A DNA stretch of 60,347 nt from Roseburia_C sp900315735 (GCA_052118425.1 JBQKHF010000019.1); one strand, 5' to 3'; numbered from the stretch's first letter, positions 43,104 to 52,171 are shown. Notes: generated by a model from the sequence alone, not told the origin. Program-made: numbers and translations.

Positions 43104-43697
43104 ATGGAACAAAGACGTATTGCAGAATATACAAGAAAAACAAAAGAAACAGATATTTACCTTTCCTTTGATTTAGACGGCAGAGGGGATGCAAAGGTAG
43201 ATACCGGAATCGGATTTTTCGACCATATGTTAGATGGCTTTGCAAGACATGGATTATTTGACTTAAATGTCAAAGTAACCGGAGATTTGGTGGTGGACTG
43301 CCATCATACCATTGAAGATACCGGAATCGTTCTTGGCAATGCCATTAAAAAAGCAGTCGGTGACAAAAAGGGCATCAAGCGTTTTGGAAGCTGTATGCTG
43401 CCAATGGATGAGACACTGGTGCTTTGTGCGGTAGATTTATCCGGAAGACCGTATTTATCCTTTGATGCAGAATTTACCACAGACCGCGTAGGTTATATGG
43501 ATACTGAAATGGTAAAAGAATTTTTCTATGCCATTTCCTACAGTGCCGGAATGAATTTACATCTTAAGGTCATTACCGGCGGAAATAACCATCATATGAT
43601 TGAAGCTATGTTTAAAGCATTTGCAAAGGCTTTGGATGAAGCAACCATCATTGACCCGCGTATTACCGATATATTATCAACGAAAGGCAGTTTATAG
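43104..43697 (+). CDS. hisB: Imidazoleglycerol-phosphate dehydratase
   Basis: Dehydrates imidazole glycerol phosphate. It has 197 residues with the two metal-binding repeats DTGIGFFDHMLDGFARHG and DCHHTIEDTGIVLG, and a second set near the end (DTEMVKEFF and NNHHMIEAMFKAF). It is the monofunctional bacterial form without the phosphatase. It follows hisD with a GGAGG site. Confidence 0.96.
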   Translation: MEQRRIAEYTRKTKETDIYLSFDLDGRGDAKVDTGIGFFDHMLDGFARHGLFDLNVKVTGDLVVDCHHTIEDTGIVLGNAIKKAVGDKKGIKRFGSCMLPMDETLVLCAVDLSGRPYLSFDAEFTTDRVGYMDTEMVKEFFYAISYSAGMNLHLKVITGGNNHHMIEAMFKAFAKALDEATIIDPRITDILSTKGSL

Positions 43698-43705
43698 GTG
43701 AGTAT

Positions 43706-44986
43706 ATGAAACACAAGAATATTGTAGCAACCATTTATCTAAAAAACGGAGAGGCAGTGAAGAGTCCGAGTGACCTCAGTTCTGCCGGAGATTTAAAGGA
43801 ACTTACCAAGCTTTATAATGACAGCGGAATTGATAAGATTTTAATTTATGACTTATCAACCGGTGATGAAGAGCATGAGAAAAACATTCATACCGTAAAA
43901 GATATCTTCCGTACCGTAGAGATTCCAATTTATGCAGGTGGAAATATCAACCGTCTGGAAGATATTAAGAAATTTATCTATGCCGGATGTAAGCAGGTTG
44001 TCTTAAACGGTGCAAAATCCGTCAGCATGTCTTTAGCTGAGGAAGGTGCAAAACGTTTCGGAAAAGACCGGATGATTGTTTCTGTAAAGAATATCGATTT
44101 CTTATTCAAACACAAAGATGAGCTGGATGAATATTTCCATGAAATGATTGTGCTTGACCCATCCATGATGGACGGTGTAGAAAATATTACAGATCTGCCA
44201 TATGTTGTTCAGTATGATAATTATGACAAGGATGCACTGGTGGATGTATTAAACCGTGAGAATGTCAGAGGAATCTGTGGCGCATTTATCAATGATACCA
44301 AGACGGATATCATGAAATTAAAGACAGAATTTGCAGCCAGCGGAATCTGCATGGACAATTTCGCTCCGGCATTAAAATGGAGTGATTTTAAATTAAATTC
44401 TGACGGAATGGTACCTGTTGTGGTACAGGATTACCGTACCGATGAAGTACTTATGGTAGCTTATATGAATGAAGAGGCATTCAATGCCACCATTTCCAGT
44501 GGAAAGATGACCTATTACAGCCGCAGCCGTAAGGCTCTGTGGATGAAGGGTGAGACCAGCGGTCATATCCAGTATGTGAAATCTTTAACGGCAGACTGTG
44601 ACTTTGATACCATTCTTGCAAAGGTATCCCAGATTGGCGTGGCATGTCATACCGGAGCACCAAGCTGCTTCTTTAATGAAATTGTCAAGAAAGAATATGC
44701 TGAGAAAAATCCGCTTCAGGTATTTGAAGATGTCTATTCCATTATTGCAGACCGTAAGATTCATCCGAAGGAAGGCTCCTATACCAACTATCTTTTTGAT
44801 AAGGGAATTGATAAAATTTTAAAGAAAGTCGGCGAAGAGGCAACCGAGATTGTTATTGCCGCAAAGAATCCGGAACCGGAAGAAATTATCTATGAAATTT
44901 CAGATTTCCTTTATCATGCAATGGTATTGATGGTAGAAAAAGGTGTAACATGGGAAGATGTTACCCAGGAACTTGCCCAGAGATAA
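43706..44986 (+). CDS. hisIE: HisIE bifunctional enzyme with an N-terminal HisA/HisF-like domain
   Basis: A 426-residue three-domain protein. Residues 1-225 are a HisA/HisF-like barrel (NGEAVKSP near 14-21, YAGGNINRLEDIKKFIYAGCKQVVLNGA near 76-103). The HisI part (about 225-320) has YYSRSRKALWMKGETSGH and the zinc motif DCDFDTI...CHTGAPSCF. The HisE part (about 338-420) has KVGEEATEIVIAAKN. Together HisI and HisE convert phosphoribosyl-ATP to ProFAR. The barrel is probably inactive: HisA and HisF have Asp in the first strand, where this has Y11 (ATIYLKNG), and the second Asp position near 125-128 has no Asp either. So it is probably structural or regulatory, not a substitute for HisA or HisF. 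hisA, hisF, hisH and hisC are not in this operon. Confidence 0.88.
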   Translation: MKHKNIVATIYLKNGEAVKSPSDLSSAGDLKELTKLYNDSGIDKILIYDLSTGDEEHEKNIHTVKDIFRTVEIPIYAGGNINRLEDIKKFIYAGCKQVVLNGAKSVSMSLAEEGAKRFGKDRMIVSVKNIDFLFKHKDELDEYFHEMIVLDPSMMDGVENITDLPYVVQYDNYDKDALVDVLNRENVRGICGAFINDTKTDIMKLKTEFAASGICMDNFAPALKWSDFKLNSDGMVPVVVQDYRTDEVLMVAYMNEEAFNATISSGKMTYYSRSRKALWMKGETSGHIQYVKSLTADCDFDTILAKVSQIGVACHTGAPSCFFNEIVKKEYAEKNPLQVFEDVYSIIADRKIHPKEGSYTNYLFDKGIDKILKKVGEEATEIVIAAKNPEPEEIIYEISDFLYHAMVLMVEKGVTWEDVTQELAQR

Positions 44987-45041
44987 CATAGTTCCTGCAC
45001 TTTTTGCATAGATTACAGCAGAATAACAATCAGGCGATGAT

Positions 45042-45377
45042 ATGCAGAAAGGTGTGACTGATTTGGAACAGGATTATATTGCAAACAGACGGGAATATAT
45101 TCTTCGTGCCAGAAATTCTTTTTCGGATTCACAGAAAGAGGAAGTGGACGAGGAGTTAATAAACACAGGAAAAGCAGCCATTTGGAAAGTAAAATGGCTG
45201 CTTTGTATTTGCCTTTTTGCAGGTTTTGTATTATGCGACAAAGGAAAACTTCCGCTACCAGAAACTGCAGGGGAAAAAGATACGAAATGGTTGTATCAGC
45301 AGTTAGAGGAAAACTATGATTATACAAAACTGCAAAAGTATGTTATGATGATTTCGGATTTTGTGAAAAATAAATGA
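45042..45377 (+). CDS. Single-pass membrane protein of unknown function
   Basis: A 111-residue protein: an acidic and basic mixed N-terminal half, one membrane segment at about 51-66 (KWLLCICLFAGFVLC), and an extracytoplasmic C-terminal part. The start is uncertain: ATG at 45042 has no clear ribosome-binding site, while TTG at 45063 has AAAGGTGTG upstream. A perfect 13-bp hairpin lies inside the frame at 45171-45204. The family is not recognised. It lies between the his unit and the radical SAM gene on the same strand. Confidence 0.55.
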   Translation: MQKGVTDLEQDYIANRREYILRARNSFSDSQKEEVDEELINTGKAAIWKVKWLLCICLFAGFVLCDKGKLPLPETAGEKDTKWLYQQLEENYDYTKLQKYVMMISDFVKNK

Positions 45378-45432
45378 TTGTTATTATTTTCACAAATCGG
45401 ATTATGATATTTAAGAATGATTGAGGTACCAG

Positions 45433-47298
45433 ATGAACACTTTGGCATTAAGTGACGAAATACTTTTAACGATTGATAAACCGGCCCGTTATATCGGAAA
45501 CGAGCTGAATATGGTTAAGAAGAATCCGAAGGACGTTGACATTCGTTTTGCAATGTGTTTCCCGGATGTCTATGAAATCGGAATGTCCCATCTTGGCATT
45601 CAGATTTTATATGATATGTTTAATAAAAGGGATGACGTATACTGTGAACGGGTTTATTCTCCATGGCCGGATTTACACAAGATTATGAAGGAGAAAAATA
45701 TTCCATTATTTGCACTGGAAAGTCAGGAACCGATTAAAAATTTTGATTTTCTTGGTATTACCATCCAGTATGAGATGTGCTATACCAATATTTTGCAGAT
45801 TCTTGATTTATCCCAGATTGCTATGCTTTCATCCGAACGAAAAGAAGATGACCCGATTGTAATCGGAGGGGGTCCTTGTACCTATAACCCGGAGCCGATT
45901 GCGGATTTCTTTGATTTATTCTATATCGGAGAAGGTGAAATTTCTTATACGGAATTATTTACGCTGTATAAACAGTGCAAGAAAGAGAAGGTCAGCAGAA
46001 AGGAATTCTTACGCCGTGCAGCGTCTATTCCCGGAATCTATGTGCCTTCCATGTATGAGGTGACTTATAAAGAAGATGGAACTATTGCATCCTTTACACC
46101 AAAATATGAGGATGTGCCGGCAACGGTAAAGAAACAGATTCAGATGGATATGTCTCATTCTGTTTACCCTGAGAAACCGGTTGTTCCTTTTATTAAAGCA
46201 ACCCAGGACCGTGTGGTATTAGAGATTCAGCGTGGCTGTATCCGTGGCTGCCGTTTCTGTCAGGCAGGAATGATTTACCGTCCGGTTCGTGAAAAAGATG
46301 TAGAAGTCTTAAAGCATTATGCTTACGAGATGTTAAAGAATACCGGACATGAAGAGATTTCTTTAAGCTCTTTAAGTTCCAGTGATTATTCACAGTTAGA
46401 AGAACTGGTTAATTTCCTGATTGATAACTTTAAGGATAAAGGCGTAAACATTTCACTGCCATCACTTCGTATCGATGCATTTTCCTTGGATGTTATGGGA
46501 AAAGTGCAGGATATCAGAAAGAGCAGCCTTACCTTTGCTCCGGAAGCCGGTTCCCAGCGTCTTCGTAATGTCATTAATAAGGGACTGACCGAAGAAGTTA
46601 TTTTAAATGGTGCCGGAATGGCATTTGAAGGCGGCTGGAATAAAGTAAAGCTTTATTTCATGTTAGGACTTCCGACAGAAACGGAAGAGGATATGCGTGC
46701 CATTGCGGAACTTGCCAATAAAATTGCAGTCCGTTATTATGAGATTCCAAAGGAAGAACGGAATGGAAAATGTCAGATTACCATCAGTACCTCTTTCTTT
46801 GTGCCAAAGCCATTTACCCCATTCCAGTGGGCGAGAATGTATGATAAAGACAGCTATCTTGGCAGAGCCAAGGTGGTAAATGATGCCGTAAAAGAACAGT
46901 TAAACCGTAAGAGCATCAAATATAACTGGCATGAAGCAGATGTTACGGTATTAGAGGGTATTCTTGCAAGAGGAGACCGCCGAATTGCCCCGGCATTGCT
47001 TAAGGTTTATGAAAAGGGCGGAATTTTTGATGCCTGGACAGAATTTTTTGATAATAACCGCTGGGTAGAAGCTTTTGCAGAATGTGGCATTGATACCGAT
47101 TTCTATACCATGCGGGAACGTCCGCTGGATGAAATCTTCCCATGGGATTTTATAGACGATGGCGTTTCGAAAAAGTTCTTAATCCGTGAATGGGAACGTG
47201 CCAGAAAAGAAGAAGTAACTCCAAACTGCCGGATGCAGTGTCAGGGCTGTGGAGCTGCTCAGTTTAAGGGAGGTGTCTGCTTTGAAAATAAGAATTAA
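45433..47298 (+). CDS. B12-binding-type radical SAM protein (TIGR03960 family)
   Basis: A 621-residue protein. The N-terminal 200 residues form a cobalamin-binding-like domain (CFPDVYEIGMSHLGIQILY near 38-56), then a radical-SAM core with CIRGCRFCQAGMIYRPVREK near 270, and a C-terminal domain ending in a Cys-rich CRMQCQGCG. The family is normally paired with the TIGR03936 gene, as here. The reaction is unknown; it lies upstream of RNase E/G and ribosomal protein genes in many Firmicutes, suggesting tRNA or rRNA modification. The start at 45433 was chosen because GAGG precedes it. Its stop lies inside the next gene, which starts at 47282. Confidence 0.9.
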   Translation: MNTLALSDEILLTIDKPARYIGNELNMVKKNPKDVDIRFAMCFPDVYEIGMSHLGIQILYDMFNKRDDVYCERVYSPWPDLHKIMKEKNIPLFALESQEPIKNFDFLGITIQYEMCYTNILQILDLSQIAMLSSERKEDDPIVIGGGPCTYNPEPIADFFDLFYIGEGEISYTELFTLYKQCKKEKVSRKEFLRRAASIPGIYVPSMYEVTYKEDGTIASFTPKYEDVPATVKKQIQMDMSHSVYPEKPVVPFIKATQDRVVLEIQRGCIRGCRFCQAGMIYRPVREKDVEVLKHYAYEMLKNTGHEEISLSSLSSSDYSQLEELVNFLIDNFKDKGVNISLPSLRIDAFSLDVMGKVQDIRKSSLTFAPEAGSQRLRNVINKGLTEEVILNGAGMAFEGGWNKVKLYFMLGLPTETEEDMRAIAELANKIAVRYYEIPKEERNGKCQITISTSFFVPKPFTPFQWARMYDKDSYLGRAKVVNDAVKEQLNRKSIKYNWHEADVTVLEGILARGDRRIAPALLKVYEKGGIFDAWTEFFDNNRWVEAFAECGIDTDFYTMRERPLDEIFPWDFIDDGVSKKFLIREWERARKEEVTPNCRMQCQGCGAAQFKGGVCFENKN

Positions 47299-48004
47299 AT
47301 TTCAAAAATATGGTGTAATGAAATTTATCGGACACCTTGATATGATGCGTTATTTCCAGAAGGCAATGCGCCGTGCTGAGATTGATATTGCATATTCCGA
47401 GGGATTTTCCCCGCATCAGATTATGTCTTTTGCGGCACCGCTGGGAGTTGGAATCACCAGTGATGGAGAATATCTTGATATTGAAGTACATTCCACCAGA
47501 AGTTCCAGTGAATCTGTTAAGGCTTTAAATGATACCATGGTGGAAGGTGTTGAAATTATATCTTACCGGATGCTGCCAGAACATGCCAAGACAGCGATGT
47601 CCATTGTTGCAGCAGCAGATTATAAAGTATTTTATAAGGATAAAGCAAATTGTCCATTCACTTTGGATGAACTGAAAGGTAAAGTAAAAGCATTTTATGA
47701 AGATGCTCCGGAGATTCTGGTTACCAAGAAGACGAAAAAAAGTGAAAAGGTTATGGACTTAAAGCAGCTGGTATATGATTTTCAGGTTGAGGAAGCCGAG
47801 GGCTGTCCATTCTTTTATCTTAAAGTATCTACAGGAAGCGTGGACAATGTAAAACCGGAACTTTTATTAGAGGCCTTTTACCGGTATCTGGAACTTCCTT
47901 ATAATGAAATGCAGTTCCAGATTCATCGTGTGGACGTATATGCCCGAGAGGAAGACGGCACTCTGATTGCATTGGATGAAATGGGAGATGACATTCTTGA
48001 ATAA
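47282..48004 (+). CDS. TIGR03936 family radical-SAM-associated protein (DUF2344)
   Basis: A 240-residue protein of the DUF2344 family, starting KIRIKFQKYGVMKFIGHLDMMRYFQKAMRR. The family is the partner of the TIGR03960 radical-SAM protein and shows no cysteine cluster of its own. The start is a TTG at 47282, preceded by GGGAGGT and overlapping the upstream gene by 17 bases, so translation is coupled. In some bacteria the two are fused. The molecular function is unknown. Confidence 0.88.
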   Translation: MKIRIKFQKYGVMKFIGHLDMMRYFQKAMRRAEIDIAYSEGFSPHQIMSFAAPLGVGITSDGEYLDIEVHSTRSSSESVKALNDTMVEGVEIISYRMLPEHAKTAMSIVAAADYKVFYKDKANCPFTLDELKGKVKAFYEDAPEILVTKKTKKSEKVMDLKQLVYDFQVEEAEGCPFFYLKVSTGSVDNVKPELLLEAFYRYLELPYNEMQFQIHRVDVYAREEDGTLIALDEMGDDILE

Positions 48005-49262
48005 ATTTATCATTACAAGACAGCATTATGTAGGCAACTCTTATTTTACAGCACTGCTAGATGAAAAGGACAAGTTTAGGGAAATTGCCTTTCATCCGCT
48101 ATCCGAGGAAAATCAGGTCGTACCGGGAATGATTTGTATTGCCAGGGTAAAAAAGATTGCCACTAATTTAGATGCTGCTTTCGTTGACATTGCAAAGGGA
48201 GTAACCTGTTATCTGGAAACGGCACATATAAAAGATGCCTGGTTTTCGAAGCAGTGCAGAAGCGGAAAGCTGACCGAAGGGGATGAACTTGTGGTGCAGA
48301 TTACCAAAGAAGCCATCAAGACCAAGTATCCCATTGCAGATACCAAGCTTTCCCTTGCCGGAAAATATTTTGTCCTGACAAACGAAAACCGTCCCCTTGC
48401 CATTTCTTCTAAATTAAGTGCGGATGAAAAAGAAAAGTTAAGCAGTCAGGTACAGCTTTTCGAACAGATGCAGCTTTTTGAAAAAGAAGCAGCTACCGAT
48501 ACAACGCAGAATGGTGGACAGGAAGAAAAAAGAAAGCCGCACAGTCTTATCGTAAGAACCAATGCGGCAGGAGCTTCTCCGAAAGAATTAGAAACAGAAT
48601 ACCGGAAACTTTTATCCGACTATCAGAAGTTAGCTGCAACTTTTCATTTCCGTACCTGTTACAGCATTCTGATGCCGCCAAAGAAATTTTATGAAAATGC
48701 CATCAATCACCTTTATCAGGAAGAGCTTGGCGAAATCATCACGGATGATAAGAATATCTTTAAAGAACTTCAACAGCTTTATTCTGGAAATCCTGATATT
48801 TTATCGAAGATACGGCTCTATGAAAATGATGCCATTTCTTTAGGAACCCTTTATTCTTTTGAGGCTCAGATACAGCGGGCATTGTCAGAACGGGTCTGGA
48901 TGAAATCCGGTGCTTATCTTATTATTCAGCCTACGGAAGCTTTGACGGTTATTGATGTAAACAGCGGAAAGAATACTTCCGGGAAAAATGCAGAAGAATA
49001 TTATTATAAGATTAATTTAGAAGCCGCAGCAGAGATTGCAAGACAGCTTCGGCTTCGTAATATTTCAGGAATTGTCATCGTCGATTTCATCAATATGGCA
49101 AAAGAAGAGCAAAGAAAAGAGCTGATGCACCAGTTCCGGTTATCCTTAAAGGAAGATCCGGTTCCGGTCCGGCTTGTAGATATTACAAAGCTTGGATTGG
49201 TAGAGCTGACCCGGAAGAAGGAGCGTAAGACTCTTTTAGAGCAGGTGGCTCAGTTAAGATGA
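47997..49262 (+). CDS. RNase E/G family ribonuclease
   Basis: A 421-residue endoribonuclease relative of RNase G. An S1 domain at about 36-100 (GMICIARVKKI, AAFVDI) precedes the catalytic part with the metal-binding Asp residues D320 (VIDVNSG) and D363 (VDFINM). It ends at LTRKKERKTLLEQVAQLR, so the zinc-link Cys motif and small domain after it in E. coli RNase E/G are missing. The start is a TTG at 47997 that overlaps the upstream stop and is preceded by GGGAGATGA. Processing of rRNA or mRNA is the likely role. Confidence 0.85.
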   Translation: MNKFIITRQHYVGNSYFTALLDEKDKFREIAFHPLSEENQVVPGMICIARVKKIATNLDAAFVDIAKGVTCYLETAHIKDAWFSKQCRSGKLTEGDELVVQITKEAIKTKYPIADTKLSLAGKYFVLTNENRPLAISSKLSADEKEKLSSQVQLFEQMQLFEKEAATDTTQNGGQEEKRKPHSLIVRTNAAGASPKELETEYRKLLSDYQKLAATFHFRTCYSILMPPKKFYENAINHLYQEELGEIITDDKNIFKELQQLYSGNPDILSKIRLYENDAISLGTLYSFEAQIQRALSERVWMKSGAYLIIQPTEALTVIDVNSGKNTSGKNAEEYYYKINLEAAAEIARQLRLRNISGIVIVDFINMAKEEQRKELMHQFRLSLKEDPVPVRLVDITKLGLVELTRKKERKTLLEQVAQLR

Positions 49263-49372
49263 TAGCAGCTGCAAAAGCCACATCAAGGTATATATCAAGA
49301 TATGCAAAGAAATATCTGAATACAATACCCGAAAAGTACCTGAAAAATAATTAAAATTATAGCGTGAAATAG

Positions 49373-49401
49373 TTGACGAATCGTAATTCGTGTGCTATGA
49401 T
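49373..49401 (+). promoter_or_regulatory. Sigma-A promoter of the rplU-prp-rpmA operon
   Basis: TTGACG at 49373-49378, a 17-base spacer, then TATGAT at 49396-49401, with TG one base upstream of the -10. Transcription should start about 49408. Confidence 0.75.
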
Positions 49402-49407
49402 ACAACA

Positions 49408-49480
49408 GTATGCCGCACAGTGAGGTATAAGTCTATCGCAAAGATAGCACCACAACTGGCGAGTAATGATAATAGGAGGT
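49408..49480 (+). promoter_or_regulatory. Ribosomal protein L21 leader
   Basis: A 70-base 5' leader before rplU with a hairpin CTATCG(CAAA)GATAG at about 49433-49446 and a flanking conserved ACAACTGGCGAG-type element. L21 leaders autoregulate L21 and L27 in Firmicutes. The match is by position and appearance. Confidence 0.6.
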
Positions 49481-49485
49481 GCCAT

Positions 49486-49791
49486 ATGTACGCAATTATA
49501 GCAACAGGTGGTAAACAGTACAAAGTATCTGAAGGCGATATCATTACCATTGAAAAGCTTGGTGTTGAGGCTGGTGAGAAAGTAACTTTCGATCAGGTTT
49601 TAGCAGTATCTGACAACGGATTAAAAGTTGGTGCAGACGCAGCTAACGCAACTGTAGAAGCTTCTGTAGTTAAAGAAGGCAGAGCTAAGAAAGTTATCGT
49701 TTACAAGTATAAGAGAAAAACCGGCTATCACAAGAAGAACGGTCATAGACAGGCGTTCACACAGGTGAAAATCGAAAAAATTAATGCGTAA
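49486..49791 (+). CDS. rplU: 50S ribosomal protein L21
   Basis: A 101-residue 23S-rRNA-binding protein of the large subunit. Recognised by YAIIATGGKQYKVSEGD at the start and KYKRKTGYHKKNGHRQ and the Lys-rich end (QVKIEKINA). It is full length with a GGAGG site. The order L21-Prp-L27 is universal in Firmicutes. Confidence 0.97.
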   Translation: MYAIIATGGKQYKVSEGDIITIEKLGVEAGEKVTFDQVLAVSDNGLKVGADAANATVEASVVKEGRAKKVIVYKYKRKTGYHKKNGHRQAFTQVKIEKINA

Positions 49792-49807
49792 TCGATAGGA
49801 AATTGTT

Positions 49808-50137
49808 ATGACAAAGATAACGATTTTTCGAAACCAGAAACAAGAGTATCTTGCTTTTTCCTGTGTCGGACATGCTGAATATGCAGATGCCGGAGAGGAT
49901 ATTGTATGTGCAGGAATTTCGGTTCTTGTGATTAATACAATCAATGCCCTTGGAATGTTCACAAAAGAACATTTTAAGACCAATCAGGACGAAGAGACCG
50001 GATTGATTTCCGTATCTTTTGAGCAGCCGGCAGGACATGATGCAAAGTTACTTTTGGATACAATGGTTTTAGGCTTACAGGGAATACAAAACAATTATGG
50101 AAATGATTACATCATTTTAAACTTCAAGGAGGTGTAG
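49808..50137 (+). CDS. prp: Ribosomal-processing cysteine protease Prp
   Basis: A 109-residue protease that removes the N-terminal extension of L27. Catalytic H22 (in GHAEYADAGED) and C34 (in CAGIS) are present. Encoded between rplU and rpmA, which makes sense since it cuts L27. There is a modest GATAGG-type site before it. Confidence 0.95.
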   Translation: MTKITIFRNQKQEYLAFSCVGHAEYADAGEDIVCAGISVLVINTINALGMFTKEHFKTNQDEETGLISVSFEQPAGHDAKLLLDTMVLGLQGIQNNYGNDYIILNFKEV

Positions 50138-50140
50138 AAC

Positions 50141-50431
50141 ATGTTGAATATGAACCTTCAGTTTTTTGCTCATAAAAAGGGAGTTGGTTCTACTAAGAAC
50201 GGTAGAGATTCCGAATCCAAGAGATTAGGTGCAAAAAGAGCAGACGGACAGTTCGTTAAGGCTGGTAACATTTTATACAGACAGCGTGGAACAAAGATTC
50301 ATCCAGGCGTTAACGTTGGTATCGGCGGAGATGATACTTTATTCGCATTAACAGACGGTGTTCTTAGATTTGAAAGAAAAGGCAGAGATAAGAAACAGGC
50401 TTCTGTTTATCCAGTAGCAACAAACGAATAA
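50141..50431 (+). CDS. rpmA: 50S ribosomal protein L27 with Prp-cleaved extension
   Basis: A 96-residue protein of the peptidyl-transferase region. The N-terminus has the extension MLNMNLQFFA ahead of HKKGVGS; LQFFA followed by the mature sequence is the Prp recognition site in Firmicutes, and Prp is encoded just upstream. The core GRDSESKRLGAKRADGQFVKAGNILYRQRGTKIHPG is well conserved. Confidence 0.97.
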   Translation: MLNMNLQFFAHKKGVGSTKNGRDSESKRLGAKRADGQFVKAGNILYRQRGTKIHPGVNVGIGGDDTLFALTDGVLRFERKGRDKKQASVYPVATNE

Positions 50432-50440
50432 GATGCATGA

Positions 50441-50473
50441 TAGACCCGACACGAAAGCGCCGGGTCTATTTTC
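50441..50473 (+). terminator. Intrinsic terminator of the rplU operon
   Basis: TAGACCCG at 50441-50448 pairs with CGGGTCTA at 50461-50468, with TTTT at the end. Confidence 0.75.
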
Positions 50474-50581
50474 ACTTATAGGAAACTATATTTTAACTTG
50501 AAGTAATTTTGAAGCAATTAAAGTTATCATTCGATTACAGTAACTGATATTTAATCACAATCAATAATGAGGTAGAAAATT

Positions 50582-51871
50582 ATGTTTGCCGACAGTGCAA
50601 AAATTATTATAAAATCAGGAAAAGGCGGAGACGGTCATGTGAGCTTCCGCCGTGAAAAATATGTTCCGGATGGCGGTCCGGACGGTGGCGATGGTGGAAA
50701 AGGCGGCGATATCATCTTTGAAGTAGATGACAGCATGAACACCTTAAATGATTTCCGTCATAAACACAAATGGGCTGCTGAAAACGGAGAAGAAGGAAAG
50801 AAACGAAACTGCCATGGAAAAAAGGGTGAAGACCTTGTTATCCATGTTCCTGCCGGAACCATTATCCGTGATGCAGCTACCGATAAGGTAATTGCAGATA
50901 TGTCCGGAGAGAATAAAAGACAGATTATTTTAACCGGTGGTAAAGGTGGTCTTGGAAATCAGCATTTTGCAACCTCTTCCATGCAGGCACCAAAATACGC
51001 ACAGCCTGGTCAGGAAGCTTTAGAACTTGAAGTTCGACTGGAACTTAAAGTAATTGCTGATGTTGGTTTAGTTGGTTTCCCAAATGTGGGAAAATCAACT
51101 TTATTATCCAGTTCCACCAATGCAACACCAAAGATTGCAAATTATCATTTTACAACTTTAAATCCAATTCTTGGCGTTGTTGATTTAGGCGAAGGTGCCG
51201 GATTTGTCATGGCTGATATTCCGGGACTGATTGAAGGCGCATCCGAAGGAATCGGTCTTGGACATGAATTCTTAAAGCATATTGAGCGTACCAAGGTTAT
51301 TATTCATGTAGTTGATGCTGCCGGAACAGAAGGCAGAGATCCGATTGCAGATATTCATGCCATTAATCAGGAACTGGAATCTTTTAATCCTGAATTATTA
51401 AAGAAACCTCAGGTCATTGCAGCCAATAAAATTGATGCTATTTATGAAGGCAATAATGAAATCATTGAGAAATTAAAAGAAACTTTTGAGCCATCCGGCA
51501 TTAAAGTATTTCCAATTTCTGCGGTCAGCCGTCAGGGTGTCCGTGAGTTAATGTTCTATGTGAAGAGTCTTTTAGATGAAATGGACGATACTCCGGTCAT
51601 CTATGAGCAGGAATTCTTCCCTGATTCAAGAGCATTAGAGGGTGAACCTTATACCATTGAGGTAGATCCGGAAGATGGTGCTTATGTGGTGGAAGGACCT
51701 AAGATTGATAAAATGCTGGGTTACACCAATATTGATTCGGAGAAAGGTTTCCTTTTCTTCCAGAAATTCTTAAAAGAACAGGGTATCTTAAAGGAATTAG
51801 AGGCAAAAGGTATTCAGGAAGGCGATACCGTCCGTATGTATGGACTTGAATTTGATTATTATAAGGAGTAA
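50582..51871 (+). CDS. obgE: GTPase Obg
   Basis: A 429-residue GTPase for 50S assembly. The N-terminal Obg domain is Gly-rich (GGDGHVSFRREKYVPDGGPDGGDGGKGG, shown here in part only: residues about 14-41). G1 is GFPNVGKST near 165-173, with DIPGLIEGAS as G3 and NKID as G4. A C-terminal OCT domain covers about 345-425. It has an AGGTAG-type site and is probably transcribed from a promoter in 50480-50580. Confidence 0.96.
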   Translation: MFADSAKIIIKSGKGGDGHVSFRREKYVPDGGPDGGDGGKGGDIIFEVDDSMNTLNDFRHKHKWAAENGEEGKKRNCHGKKGEDLVIHVPAGTIIRDAATDKVIADMSGENKRQIILTGGKGGLGNQHFATSSMQAPKYAQPGQEALELEVRLELKVIADVGLVGFPNVGKSTLLSSSTNATPKIANYHFTTLNPILGVVDLGEGAGFVMADIPGLIEGASEGIGLGHEFLKHIERTKVIIHVVDAAGTEGRDPIADIHAINQELESFNPELLKKPQVIAANKIDAIYEGNNEIIEKLKETFEPSGIKVFPISAVSRQGVRELMFYVKSLLDEMDDTPVIYEQEFFPDSRALEGEPYTIEVDPEDGAYVVEGPKIDKMLGYTNIDSEKGFLFFQKFLKEQGILKELEAKGIQEGDTVRMYGLEFDYYKE

Positions 51872-51877
51872 ATCATT

Positions 51878-52171
51878 ATGGAATTAACGAGTAAGCAGCG
51901 TTCCCATTTAAGAGGAATAGCAAGTACGATAAATCCAATTTTCCAGATTGGAAAGGCATCTCTTACACCGGAAATTATTTCAGCAGTAGATGATGCCATT
52001 GAAAAACGTGAATTAATCAAGATTTCTGTATTAAAAAACTGTGCAGATGACCCGCGTGAATTAGGCGAAATGATTGCTGAACGTACGCATGCACAGGTGG
52101 TTGCGGTAACCGGTAAGAAAATCGTTCTTTACCGTAAATCCAAGAAACATCCAAAGATTGAATTGTCATAA
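51878..52171 (+). CDS. yhbY: YhbY family RNA-binding protein
   Basis: A 97-residue CRM-domain protein associated with pre-50S particles. It carries LTSKQRSHLRGIASTINPIFQIGK at the start (residues 3-26), and the GxxG-like turn is conserved. It follows obgE by 6 bases. Confidence 0.93.
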   Translation: MELTSKQRSHLRGIASTINPIFQIGKASLTPEIISAVDDAIEKRELIKISVLKNCADDPRELGEMIAERTHAQVVAVTGKKIVLYRKSKKHPKIELS

